Source: an uncultured Bacteroidales bacterium
Lineage (GTDB): Bacteria > Bacteroidota > Bacteroidia > Bacteroidales > Paludibacteraceae
Assembly: GCA_946403215.1 (NCBI GenBank)
Contig: CAMIZG010000002.1
Coordinates: 48,990-112,989 of the forward strand
Length of the DNA: 64,000 nucleotides
Direction: 5' to 3'
The notes below the pieces were generated by a model. The model was not told the DNA's origin, did not search any database, and saw nothing but the letters and a program-made list of their open reading frames with translations. Shown here piece after piece: positions 28,150-37,760 of the stretch (positions within the stretch are counted from its first letter, which is position 1; each line of letters opens with the position of its first letter). The translations under genes and the position numbers were made by a program.

Positions 28150-28827
28150 TTATAGTTTTGCAATTATTGTTTGGTTGCCTCGGACGTTGTCGCCCATCTC
28201 GACGAACATCTCTGTGTCGAGCGGGAGATAGAGGTCAACTCGCGAGCCCAGTTTGATGAAACCGAGGTGCGAGTTACGATGGCATTCTTTGCCGGCACGG
28301 GCGTAAGTAACGATACGTCGTGCCATGGCACCGGCTATCTGGCGGACGGCAATGATGGCTTTGCTCTTGGTCTCGATGACCACGAGCGAGCGTTCGTTCT
28401 CGGTGGATGATTTGGGTAGCCATGCGGCCTTGTGGTTGCCTGCTTGGTGCTCAGAAACGAGGATCGTGCCTTCGCACGGATACCAGTTGGCATGCACATT
28501 GAACGGCGACATGAAGATGCTTACTTGCAGACGCTCTTCATGGAAATACTCATTTTCCATGACAGGCTCAATGACCACTACCTTGCCGTCGGCAGGTGCA
28601 ACGAGGTAATTAGGGTCGTCGATGGTGAAGATTCGTACCGGGTCGCGGAAGAAGTACACAACGAACACCAATGCTCCTGCGGATAAGCCGAGCAGCGTGG
28701 CAAATATCCAATGCGGCCAGAAGAGGTAAGCCGACAGGTTAAGAATAAACACAACGAGTGCCACGATGAGCAGCATTTTGCGTCCCTCGCGGTGGAGTCC
28801 GGTGCGTTTGCGTTGTTTGGTATGCAT
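28150..28827 (-). CDS. psd: Phosphatidylserine decarboxylase
   Basis: YFFRDPVRIFTIDDPNYLVAPADGKVVVIE; FMSPFNVHANWYP; LGFIKLGSRVDLYLP (LGS processing motif). Confidence 0.93.
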   Translation of the reverse strand: MHTKQRKRTGLHREGRKMLLIVALVVFILNLSAYLFWPHWIFATLLGLSAGALVFVVYFFRDPVRIFTIDDPNYLVAPADGKVVVIEPVMENEYFHEERLQVSIFMSPFNVHANWYPCEGTILVSEHQAGNHKAAWLPKSSTENERSLVVIETKSKAIIAVRQIAGAMARRIVTYARAGKECHRNSHLGFIKLGSRVDLYLPLDTEMFVEMGDNVRGNQTIIAKL

Positions 28828-28856
28828 AATAGTTAAGATGTTAAATCGTTAAACTG

Positions 28857-29294
28857 TCATATTGTTGAGTTAGCCCATTGTTCGAATGGCATCTTAGCCA
28901 TCATGTCTGCCGCTTGGTCGATGCCTTCCTGAATTTTGTTGCCAGCCATCATGGCAATCATCATGGGCAGCTCTGCTTTCAGAGTGAGCTTGAGGCGGCT
29001 GTCGTGCGGTGCGACTTGCTTGACCTGAATCCAGAAGTTACCTTCCACTGGCAGGTTTTCGACGCCGAACTTAACGGTGTCTCCCGGAATGCGATCGACG
29101 ATGCGGAAGATGATTTTCTGTCCGAGTCCGTCCACCTTGAGTCGAACGAAGTCGGTGTCTGCTTCAAACTCTTGCACCTTGTCTTTGGGGATAAGGTCTT
29201 TGACTCGCTCCAAGTTACTCAGGTCGGACACAACGGCATAGATGGCAGCTGCGTCTGCCGGTACTTTGACTATATGACTTTCGTAAGTTTTCAT
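28857..29294 (-). CDS. SRPBCC-family protein
   Basis: VPADAAAIYAVVSDLSNLERVKDLIP; size and pattern of START/SRPBCC fold. Confidence 0.75.
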   Translation of the reverse strand: MKTYESHIVKVPADAAAIYAVVSDLSNLERVKDLIPKDKVQEFEADTDFVRLKVDGLGQKIIFRIVDRIPGDTVKFGVENLPVEGNFWIQVKQVAPHDSRLKLTLKAELPMMIAMMAGNKIQEGIDQAADMMAKMPFEQWANSTI

Positions 29295-30106
29295 TGCTGT
29301 TTGGATTCGTAGTGTTCTATTCGCTGCGATGCTATACGTATTTGTTGCTCAAGTTGGTTAATGTCGCGCATGAGCAGTCCAAGGCGGTATGTCTTGTCCA
29401 GCGCTTGCTTCTCGTTGTCGGAGAGGTAGTACACCGCTTTGCCGCTGCCTTTTGCCGTTACTCGGATGCGTTCGCGGGGGTGCGAAGATACGAAGTTTAG
29501 CACCTCAAGCGCCCGTTCGTCGGTGATAGTGAGGATTTCGTGCCACCCTTCGACTTCAAAAGCGTGGTTTTGTCCTTGCTGCTCTATTTCCTGTTCGTTG
29601 CATTGGAGTGCGATGCTACTCTGGTGGATAGGCTTGGCGCCGTAGTAGTAACTCTTGACGAGCGTCTTGCGGTCGTCGGAGACATAAGCTTGCAGGAAAC
29701 AGCGGTTGGTGTTCCATCCGGTTTGCAGATCGCGATAAACGTACTGCCCGTGATCTTCATAGGCATCGGCCTTGTTGTAACGGAAATCCTTGAGCAGTTT
29801 GTCGGCTTCGGGGAGCAGCGTTTGCAGGATAGAGTCGGAATAACGAAGCGTTTGTTGTGATTGGAGATAGATGATGCTATCCTTGAGCGCCTTGGCATGT
29901 CGGCGCTGAGTTACCTGCTTGGGGTAGAGGGCGTGCACGCTGTCCAGTTGACGGAGCGCAGCCTCATAACGATGCTGCTCAATCAGTAGAGCAGCTTGAT
30001 CCACGCGATCTTGTGCAGCACGCTCAGGATTTTGTCCCGAGCACGCAGCAAAACTCAGTATACAAACTGCGCATGCAAATACAATATGAGACGGTGTGTA
30101 CCTCAT
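29291..30106 (-). CDS. Conserved lipoprotein of unknown function
   Basis: Lipobox LSFAAC; coiled/helical; 4-nt overlap with the next gene. Confidence 0.7.
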   Translation of the reverse strand: MRYTPSHIVFACAVCILSFAACSGQNPERAAQDRVDQAALLIEQHRYEAALRQLDSVHALYPKQVTQRRHAKALKDSIIYLQSQQTLRYSDSILQTLLPEADKLLKDFRYNKADAYEDHGQYVYRDLQTGWNTNRCFLQAYVSDDRKTLVKSYYYGAKPIHQSSIALQCNEQEIEQQGQNHAFEVEGWHEILTITDERALEVLNFVSSHPRERIRVTAKGSGKAVYYLSDNEKQALDKTYRLGLLMRDINQLEQQIRIASQRIEHYESKQQ

Positions 30107-30220
30107 TAATAGATATTGCGTACAAAGATACGAAAATTATTCTAAATTTCCTAATTTAAGGTCATTTATATAGTAATATTGTGCACAAAAAATATTTTTT
30201 GCAAAAAAAATGCTTAAAAA

Positions 30221-30252
30221 TTTGCATATTTCATATTTTTTTTGTATCTTTG
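30221..30252 (+). promoter_or_regulatory. Bacteroidetes-type promoter
   Basis: TTTGcatatt-N14-TATCTTTG. Confidence 0.75.
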
Positions 30253-30358
30253 CAGCCGATTAACAGTGTACTGCGCTTTCCGCATGCTGAATTGGCGTGT
30301 GTGAAGGTGCGTTTAGGCACGAACAAACAATCAAAAAATTATACAATAATTTACAAGT

Positions 30359-32050
30359 ATGAAAAAACATTTCCTAATGCTTGCAGTGATTGCAATGGCA
30401 GTCCTGACATCATGTAACAACACCGTGCCCAATCCTGAGCAGGTGAAGGTTAATCCGAGTCCTATGGCCGTAGTGGCAGACAAGGTAAACGTTGACATCA
30501 CGGGTACTTTCCCCGAGAAGAAGTTCGCCAAGAAAGGCGTTCTAACCGTAACTCCGGTGCTGAAAGCCGGTGATCAAGAGCTGAAAGGCGAGCCTGTAAC
30601 TTACGTAGGTGAGAAGGCTAAAGAGAACGGTACACAAGTTAACTTCAAGGAAGGTGGCACGTATCGTCAGCATGCTACGTTCGACTACAACGGTAGCATG
30701 GACAAGAACACGAAGCTCTATCTGCGTTTCGAGGCCAAGGTAGGTAAGAAGGACATCGAACTTCCCGACCTGCTGATTGCCGAGGGTTTGAATACTACAG
30801 CAAAGCACGTATCTGCAGGCGACAACAAGCCTCAGATCACCGCTGACAAGTTCCAGCGTGTTATCCAACAAATGCAGGAGGCTGACGTATTGTTCCTCAT
30901 CCAACAGGCTACTCTTCGCAACTCGGAGACCACTACACAACAGATGAAAGATCTGCAGGAGGCAATCAAGGAGGCTAACGCCAACGAGCGCAAGGCTATC
31001 CACAGCCTGGAGGTTGCCGGTTATGCTTCGCCTGATGGCGCACAAGCTCTGAACGAGAAACTGGCAAAGAGCCGTCAAGACGTTGCTCAGAAGTTCCTGG
31101 CTAAGGACCTGAAGAAGAACAAGATCAACCAGAATATTGAGAGCAATATTACGGCTGAGGACTGGGAAGGCTTCAAGGCTGCCCTGGAGAACAGCAACAT
31201 TCAGGACAAAGAGTTGGTTCTGCGCGTTCTGTCGATGTACAGCGATCCTGAGGAGCGTGAGGCTCAAATCAAGAACATTGCAGCTGCTTACAAGAACATT
31301 GCTGACGAGATTCTTCCCGCTCTGCGTCGCAGCCGTCTGATCTTGACTACCGATCTTATCGGTAAGTCTGATGACGAGATCACCGCTCTGGCCAAGAACG
31401 ATCCTGCTGCTTTGACCGTTGAGGAGTTGCTCTATTCGGCTACTCTGACCAACGACCGCGCTGAGAAGATCCGCATCTACAAGAAGGTTACAGAGCTCTT
31501 CCCGAGCGACTTCCGTGGTTTCAACAACCTGGGTATGGTTTACCTGCAGGAAGGCAACGTAGCTGAGGCTCGTCGCTGCTTCCAGAGCGCTCTGCAGATT
31601 GAGCCCAACAATCCTGACGTTAACTACAACGCCGGTGTGGCAGCAATGGCTGATGGCGACTTGAAGAAGGCTGAGGAGTACCTTGGCAAGGCAGGTGGCA
31701 CACAAGCTAACCTCGCAGCTGCTATGGGTACCTTGTACACCCTGAAGGGCGATTACAAGTCTGCTCGCAGTGCTTATGGTCAGAGCGCAACCAACAACGC
31801 TGCTGTTCAGCAGATTCTGGCTGAGGACTACGCTGCTGCCAAGAAGACTCTTGACGCTGTAGCAGAGCCGAACGCAACCACAGCTTATCTGAAGGCTGTT
31901 GTAGGTGCACGCACCAACGTAAAGGCTGACGTGCTGAGCAACCTGAAGAGTGCGATAGCTCAGGACGCAAGTCTGAAGGCTAAGGCTGCTAACGACGTTG
32001 AGTTCGCCAAGTTTGCTGAGGATGCCGAGTTCCTGGCTATCGTTAAGTAA
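30359..32050 (+). CDS. TPR-containing lipoprotein
   Basis: Lipobox AVLTSC; TPR units FNNLGMVYLQEGNVAEARRCFQSALQIEPNNPDVNYNAGVAAMADGDLKKAEEYL. Confidence 0.82.
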   Translation: MKKHFLMLAVIAMAVLTSCNNTVPNPEQVKVNPSPMAVVADKVNVDITGTFPEKKFAKKGVLTVTPVLKAGDQELKGEPVTYVGEKAKENGTQVNFKEGGTYRQHATFDYNGSMDKNTKLYLRFEAKVGKKDIELPDLLIAEGLNTTAKHVSAGDNKPQITADKFQRVIQQMQEADVLFLIQQATLRNSETTTQQMKDLQEAIKEANANERKAIHSLEVAGYASPDGAQALNEKLAKSRQDVAQKFLAKDLKKNKINQNIESNITAEDWEGFKAALENSNIQDKELVLRVLSMYSDPEEREAQIKNIAAAYKNIADEILPALRRSRLILTTDLIGKSDDEITALAKNDPAALTVEELLYSATLTNDRAEKIRIYKKVTELFPSDFRGFNNLGMVYLQEGNVAEARRCFQSALQIEPNNPDVNYNAGVAAMADGDLKKAEEYLGKAGGTQANLAAAMGTLYTLKGDYKSARSAYGQSATNNAAVQQILAEDYAAAKKTLDAVAEPNATTAYLKAVVGARTNVKADVLSNLKSAIAQDASLKAKAANDVEFAKFAEDAEFLAIVK

Positions 32051-32355
32051 TGTCGGTTTTATTCCCGAAAGTAAATAAACCTCGTGAATGGGACTATCGT
32101 CCTATTTACTACGATGAAGAAAAAGAGGCGCGCAAGCAAAAACTTGCGCGCCTTCGGGCTTTGCGTGAGCAGAAGGAGGCGGATGATCGGGTGAACGGCG
32201 ATGCGGAGCGCGTGACTACGCTGCACCGTGGTTCTTTCCGCGAGGCACATGAGGCGCAGACCAAGCTCCGAATTGATACCGAGCGAAAGTCCAAGCTGTC
32301 GTTCTGGATTGTGCTGCTATTGATGCTTATCTTTGTCTTTTATTTTCTGCTATAG
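32050..32355 (+). CDS. Small membrane protein of unknown function (C-terminal TM helix)
   Basis: TAATG overlap with upstream gene; C-terminal FWIVLLLMLIFVFYFLL. Confidence 0.7.
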   Translation: MSVLFPKVNKPREWDYRPIYYDEEKEARKQKLARLRALREQKEADDRVNGDAERVTTLHRGSFREAHEAQTKLRIDTERKSKLSFWIVLLLMLIFVFYFLL

Positions 32356-32389
32356 CGCCAATTATCAATTGTAAGATTGTCCGATCTCT

Positions 32390-34240
32390 ATGGATGTCAT
32401 CCGCCTATTACCGGATAGTGTAGCCAACCAGATTGCGGCAGGTGAGGTTATTCAGCGACCTGCCTCCTGTCTGAAGGAGTTGATGGAGAACTCGCTAGAT
32501 GCGGGTGCTCACACCATCCGTGTGCTCATACGTGATGCTGGCAAGACGCTCATCCAGGTGGCAGACGATGGTTCCGGAATGTCTCCTTCGGATGCTCGTA
32601 TGGCATTTGAGCGTCACGCGACTTCGAAGATACGCGATGCTCAGGATTTGTTCCGTCTTCGCACAATGGGCTTCCGTGGTGAAGCACTGCCGAGTATATG
32701 CGCTGTGGCGCAGGTGAAGATGACATCGCGCCGTTCGGAGGATGAGGTGGGTACATTGTTGGAGATTAGCGGCTCTCAGGTGCAACGGCAAGAGCCTTGT
32801 CAGTGTTCGGCGGGTACCAGTATTCAGGTGCAGAACCTGTTTTTTAATGTACCTGCGAGGCGTAGGTTCCTCAAATCTGACCAAACCGAACTGCGCAACT
32901 TGATCATAACGTTTCAGCATGTGGCGCTTGTTTATCCGTCGGTGTCATTTACGTTTGTGTCCGACGACGAAATCATCTACGACTTGCCTATAGGTTCGTA
33001 CAAGCAGCGTATAGAAGGGATCTTTGGTAAGAGCAAGAGCAAACTCTACACCTCGCAACTATTGGAGATTGAACAACAGACCGAACTGGTGACTATTCAT
33101 GGCTTTGTAGGCAAGCCGGAGGCGGCTAATAAACAGGCGCAGCAGCTATTCTTCGTCAACGGGCGTTACATGCGCCACCCCTATTTCCACAAAGCCGTGT
33201 TGCAGGCATACGCAGGTATGCTGCCGGCTGAGCAGTTGCCTCCGTACTTCATCTATTTTGATATATCGCCAGAGCAGATTGATGTGAATGTGCATCCGAC
33301 TAAGACGGAGATCAAGTTTGCCGATGAGCAGTCAATATTTCCTATTCTGATGGCTACGGTGCGTGCAGCGTTGGGTAAGTTCAATGTTGTGCCGTCGATT
33401 GACTTCCTAGGAGGAAATATTGAGATGCCTGTATCAGATGAACAGATGCGCGCTGATGCCAAAGCTCCGCAGTTACATGTGACGGCAGGCTATAACCCGT
33501 TTGCTACGCAGCGAGACAATTGCCCACGTGAGAGTCATAGTCCACAACACGAGCGCGTGTCGCCGCACTGGCAGGAACTGTATGAGCCGCTCCGTCAGCA
33601 AACGCAGCAATCACCACAGCAACCCCTGCAGGTGTCCCCTGAACTGCAGCAGACCGAATTGACGGTCGACTGGAGCTCAGCAGCCCTTCATCCACAGATT
33701 GTAGCAGGAGGGTATATTGTTTGTGCGCATGGAGACGGGGTGATGCTCGTGCATGCGCGACGTGCGCATACAACTATCTTATACGAGCAACTCATTTCCC
33801 AAATGCGCAATCGGCAGGGAGTAAGCCAGCAGTTGCTCTTTCCCGAGCAACTGACGTTGAATGCAGAAGAGCAGCCGGTGTTGGAGGCTTTGTTGCCCAA
33901 CTTGCGTCACGTGGGGTTTGAACTTCAACAGACGGCACCACTGCAGTACGATATTACCGCCCTTCCCTCGGTCTTGGGAAACCAGAGCGCGGAGGTCGCC
34001 CTGCGTGCGATCCTCTCCCGTGCTGCTGATGGACAAGCAGACGTGAGCGAAGAGTTGCAGCAGCGCGTAGCGCTGACGTTGGCGCAAAGTGCTGCTATAC
34101 CTATGGGGAAACCGCTTGGCGAAGCGGAGATGCGAGACCTAATCGACAGGCTATTCGCCCTCCCGTCGCACAGCATTACACCCGATGGCAAAACAGTAGT
34201 GGTCTGGTTAGCGGCTGAGGAGATTGCGCGGCGGTTTTAG
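32390..34240 (+). CDS. mutL: DNA mismatch repair protein MutL
   Basis: MDVIRLLPDSVANQIAAGEVIQRPASCLKELMENSLDAGA; TMGFRGEALPSICAVAQVKM. Confidence 0.96.
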   Translation: MDVIRLLPDSVANQIAAGEVIQRPASCLKELMENSLDAGAHTIRVLIRDAGKTLIQVADDGSGMSPSDARMAFERHATSKIRDAQDLFRLRTMGFRGEALPSICAVAQVKMTSRRSEDEVGTLLEISGSQVQRQEPCQCSAGTSIQVQNLFFNVPARRRFLKSDQTELRNLIITFQHVALVYPSVSFTFVSDDEIIYDLPIGSYKQRIEGIFGKSKSKLYTSQLLEIEQQTELVTIHGFVGKPEAANKQAQQLFFVNGRYMRHPYFHKAVLQAYAGMLPAEQLPPYFIYFDISPEQIDVNVHPTKTEIKFADEQSIFPILMATVRAALGKFNVVPSIDFLGGNIEMPVSDEQMRADAKAPQLHVTAGYNPFATQRDNCPRESHSPQHERVSPHWQELYEPLRQQTQQSPQQPLQVSPELQQTELTVDWSSAALHPQIVAGGYIVCAHGDGVMLVHARRAHTTILYEQLISQMRNRQGVSQQLLFPEQLTLNAEEQPVLEALLPNLRHVGFELQQTAPLQYDITALPSVLGNQSAEVALRAILSRAADGQADVSEELQQRVALTLAQSAAIPMGKPLGEAEMRDLIDRLFALPSHSITPDGKTVVVWLAAEEIARRF

Positions 34241-34300
34241 CGAGTGAATATAGCAAAAAAAAGTTAATTGCATACAAAGTACACATGCAGATACTAAATA

Positions 34301-34332
34301 TTTGCTTTTTTGTAAAAAAAGCCGTTACTTTG
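34301..34332 (+). promoter_or_regulatory. Bacteroidetes-type promoter for acpP-fabF
   Basis: TTTG-N20-TTACTTTG. Confidence 0.65.
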
Positions 34333-34380
34333 TAGTCGCTTTATACAAATCGAATAATTAACCATTTAAAGATAACAATT

Positions 34381-34620
34381 ATGTCTGAAATTGAATCGAA
34401 AGTTATTGACATCATCGTTGAGAAGTTAGGTGTCAGCAAATCCCAAGTTACCATGGAGTCCTCTTATACGGCTGACCTTAATGCCGACTCTTTGGATGTT
34501 GTTGAGCTTGTCATGGAGTTTGAGAAAGAGTTTGGTATCACCATCTCTGACGACGCTACCCAGAAGATCAGCACCGTAGGTGACACGGTTGCTTACATCA
34601 CCGAGGCTCTGAATAAGTAA
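34381..34620 (+). CDS. acpP: Acyl carrier protein
   Basis: [21 protein letters not shown] (DSL phosphopantetheine site). Confidence 0.96.
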   Translation: MSEIESKVIDIIVEKLGVSKSQVTMESSYTADLNADSLDVVELVMEFEKEFGITISDDATQKISTVGDTVAYITEALNK

Positions 34621-34637
34621 TATCAGTTATTCGTTCT

Positions 34638-35897
34638 ATGGCATTAAAGCGAGTCGTAATCACCGGTTTAGGAACGATCAACCCGCTGGGTAATGACGTT
34701 GCATCTACTTGGTCGGCTTTGATGGCGAGCGAGAGTGGTGCTGCTCCTATCACGTTGTTTGACGCTACGCTTCATCGTACGCGTTTTGCATGTGAAGTGA
34801 AGGGATTCGACCCGAATGCCTGGTTTGATTTCAAGGAGCAACGTAAGCTTGACCGATTTACCATGTTGGCTTACGTTGCTGCTGTTGAAGCCTATAAGGA
34901 TGCCGCCCTGTCAGCTGAAGATGATCCTGCACGTGTTGGTGTGATTGTCGGCTCCGGAATGGGAGGTGTCAAGACGTTTGAGGATCAAGTAGTGGAGCAC
35001 GAGAGCCAAGGCGATGACGTGCCTCATTACTCGCCGTTCCTCATACCGCGCATCATTACCGATATCGCAGCCGGGTACATTGCAATACGTTTGGGACTGA
35101 AAGGCCCCAATTTCTGCACAACAGCCGCTTGTGCGTCGTCGGCCATCGCCTTTATGTCGGCGATGAACCATATTCGTTTGGGCAAGGTAGATGCAGTGCT
35201 TGTAGGAGGTAGCGAGGCAGAGATTTGCCCCATCTCCATTGGCGGGTTCAATGCGTTGCGTGCTTTATCGACGCGCAACGATGATCCTAAGACTGCCTCT
35301 CGTCCGTTCTCGGCCTCTCGCGATGGTTTCGTGGCAGGCGAAGGAGCGGCGTGTGTCGTGCTGGAGGAGTATGAGCACGCCGTAGCTCGTGGCGCACGCA
35401 TCTATGCCGAGCTAGTAGGCTACGGCTCAACGGCCGATGCGTTCCACCTTACAGCCCCTGATCCTGAGGGCGAGGGAGCGGCGCGAGTCATGCTCGATGC
35501 CATCAAGGATGCCGGCATAAAGCCTGAGGATGTGGATTACATCAACACCCATGGTACTTCCACCCCCATTGGCGATCTGGCTGAAGCAAAAGCTATCATG
35601 CGTGCCTTTGGCGACCACGCCTTCGAGATGAACCTGTCATCCACTAAGTCGATGACAGGTCACCTATTAGGCGCTTCGGGGGCGTTGGAAGCGCTGATCA
35701 CCACCTTGGCACTCTACCATCAGGTAGTGCCGCCGACTATTAACCATGCCGAGGGTGACGATGACCCTAATATCGACCCGAGGCTCAACTTCACATTCAA
35801 TATCCCCCAAAAGCGTGAACTGCGTTATGCAATAAGCAATGCGTTCGGCTTTGGCGGACACAATGCCGCGCTCGCCTTCCGCGCGTGGCAGAAGTAA
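34638..35897 (+). CDS. fabF: Beta-ketoacyl-ACP synthase II
   Basis: TAACASSAIAFMSAMNHIRLGKVDAVLVGGSEA; NTHGTSTPIGD; SNAFGFGGHNAAL. Confidence 0.96.
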   Translation: MALKRVVITGLGTINPLGNDVASTWSALMASESGAAPITLFDATLHRTRFACEVKGFDPNAWFDFKEQRKLDRFTMLAYVAAVEAYKDAALSAEDDPARVGVIVGSGMGGVKTFEDQVVEHESQGDDVPHYSPFLIPRIITDIAAGYIAIRLGLKGPNFCTTAACASSAIAFMSAMNHIRLGKVDAVLVGGSEAEICPISIGGFNALRALSTRNDDPKTASRPFSASRDGFVAGEGAACVVLEEYEHAVARGARIYAELVGYGSTADAFHLTAPDPEGEGAARVMLDAIKDAGIKPEDVDYINTHGTSTPIGDLAEAKAIMRAFGDHAFEMNLSSTKSMTGHLLGASGALEALITTLALYHQVVPPTINHAEGDDDPNIDPRLNFTFNIPQKRELRYAISNAFGFGGHNAALAFRAWQK

Positions 35898-35983
35898 GAC
35901 CGATACCATGTTAAACGCGAACTGATTTGATAATAGTGCAAAAGACTATTTATAACCCTAACGTTTAACAAAACTGAGAAATT

Positions 35984-36181
35984 ATGAATGTAGAACTTAT
36001 TGGCGCTAACGCCGGAAAGATTTGGAATGCACTGCACGAAGGTGCTCTGACAGCCAAGGCTCTGAAGAAAGCAACCAAGCTTAAAGAGGCAGACCTTAAC
36101 CTGGCATTGGGTTGGTTGGCACGCGAAGGCAAACTTGCTTTTAACGAGGCAGAGGAAGATATCATCATCGCTCTTGCATAA
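35984..36181 (+). CDS. Small winged-helix domain protein (DUF2582-like)
   Basis: MNVELIGANAGKIWNALHEGALTAKALKKATKLKEADLNLALGWLAREGKLAF. Confidence 0.8.
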   Translation: MNVELIGANAGKIWNALHEGALTAKALKKATKLKEADLNLALGWLAREGKLAFNEAEEDIIIALA

Positions 36182-36197
36182 CAAATTGACTACCAAC

Positions 36198-36233
36198 GAT
36201 ACCCACCTTAACCAAGTGTGGGTATCTTTTTTT
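36198..36233 (+). terminator. Rho-independent terminator
   Basis: GATACCCAC...GTGTGGGTATC TTTTTTT. Confidence 0.92.
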
Positions 36234-36257
36234 GAAAACTATCAATTGTAACGTACC

Positions 36258-37733
36258 ATGAAACAAATCATCTTCACTCTATTGGCACTATTAACGACTT
36301 TCTGCTTTATTCGTGCGGAAGAGGTGTTTGATTTCTCCGGTTCGTTACCTCCGGGATGGAAAACTACCGTTGACCCTAAGGGTTACGAGACTACCGAACT
36401 GGCGCGAGGTACGCAGCTCGATGCATCCAATACGCTCACTTTTCCTGAGGTGCAGAACGTAAGCAAGGTGACCATCAACGGCTCGACCAACATTGACAAC
36501 TATACCATTGAAGTGCGCATCGGTGAGGTGTCGTTCGGAACTAAAACGCTGCAACAGGGTAACTATCAGACTTGGGAGTTCGCCGGGCAGACAACAACAG
36601 GACAATTGCAGATCATAATAACAAAGAAAACCAAGAAGTCCGTCTGGATAAAGAAGGTAACTATTGACGGCACCTACGACAAGAGCCTCACACCAGAGGA
36701 TAATCCGTTTGAGGGCTTGGAGGAGGAATACGAATACGAGGAGCCCACCATCGTTGTAAGTCATAAGTCGGAGGGCAGTAAAATCAAATTTGCCTTCATT
36801 GACAATAATATCAGGGTTACATGCATCAGCGGTACCAAGACTGAAGATTACTTTGGTCCTCTGGCTGGGCAGGGCATAACCTTTGCCGCCACCAAACCAA
36901 TGAAAGCCATTGTGGTGGATGGATTTGTGCGTAAGGGATTTAGCGCCGAAACATCAGACGGCAAACTGGCATATAAAAGTTCCATGGCTATGGACTTGGA
37001 AGAAGAGCAAATCTTGGCCGTAACCGATATAAACAGCAAGACACTAACACTCACTTGCGCCAAACAATTGCGCTGCAACAAGGTGTATGTGTATTTCGAT
37101 GCTAATCCCGAGATTGATATCGAGGTAGTGGAGGATATATACTCTTATGCGGATGAGACGCAAGAGCAATCGGCTATAGATATCACGTTCACCTCGCTGG
37201 AGGCAGAAGACCTGACGGAGAGTGTAGGGTATCCGTGCACCAGCCTGTACTTCTCTAATGACGAATACGATCTTGATGCTTGGGTGTTTGCCTCTTCGCT
37301 TGGCGAGCCCACCATATTGCCGTTGGGCACCTATCCTATTGCCCAGCAGCCCGAGGGCTCCTATACGCCCAACACGGTTATGGCTTCACCCGGTGGTGTG
37401 GAGGATTATGATATTCAGACCTATCTTATCACTGATTTTGAATACAACGAAAGTTCTGCCAATTGGTCGTACAACAAGGTATACTACCTCGTTTCCGGCA
37501 AGCTGACCGTGACTGAACAGGACGAGAGTGTGCGGATGAATGTTCAGGCTGTGACCTATAACGGCTCAACGGTCAATGCGACTTATGTGCTGCCCTCCGT
37601 CGAACCGATCGATGCAGTAGACAACACCGCCATAGGTCGACAGGCCACCAAGCGCCTAAGCAACGGAAGGATAATCATCGAGCGCTACGGACTGCTCTAC
37701 AACATTGACGGCCAACAGATTGTCCGAGATTAA
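36258..37733 (+). CDS. Secreted modular protein of unknown function with C-terminal tag
   Basis: Signal MKQIIFTLLALLTTFCFIRA; ends KRLSNGRIIIERYGLLYNIDGQQIVRD. Confidence 0.78.
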   Translation: MKQIIFTLLALLTTFCFIRAEEVFDFSGSLPPGWKTTVDPKGYETTELARGTQLDASNTLTFPEVQNVSKVTINGSTNIDNYTIEVRIGEVSFGTKTLQQGNYQTWEFAGQTTTGQLQIIITKKTKKSVWIKKVTIDGTYDKSLTPEDNPFEGLEEEYEYEEPTIVVSHKSEGSKIKFAFIDNNIRVTCISGTKTEDYFGPLAGQGITFAATKPMKAIVVDGFVRKGFSAETSDGKLAYKSSMAMDLEEEQILAVTDINSKTLTLTCAKQLRCNKVYVYFDANPEIDIEVVEDIYSYADETQEQSAIDITFTSLEAEDLTESVGYPCTSLYFSNDEYDLDAWVFASSLGEPTILPLGTYPIAQQPEGSYTPNTVMASPGGVEDYDIQTYLITDFEYNESSANWSYNKVYYLVSGKLTVTEQDESVRMNVQAVTYNGSTVNATYVLPSVEPIDAVDNTAIGRQATKRLSNGRIIIERYGLLYNIDGQQIVRD

Positions 37734-37760
37734 CTGTAAATGACTAAATTGTAAATAGCA

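Noticed and set aside
30542-31705. 387-aa minus-strand ORF
   Set aside because: Antisense to the TPR lipoprotein gene, which has promoter, lipobox and repeats.
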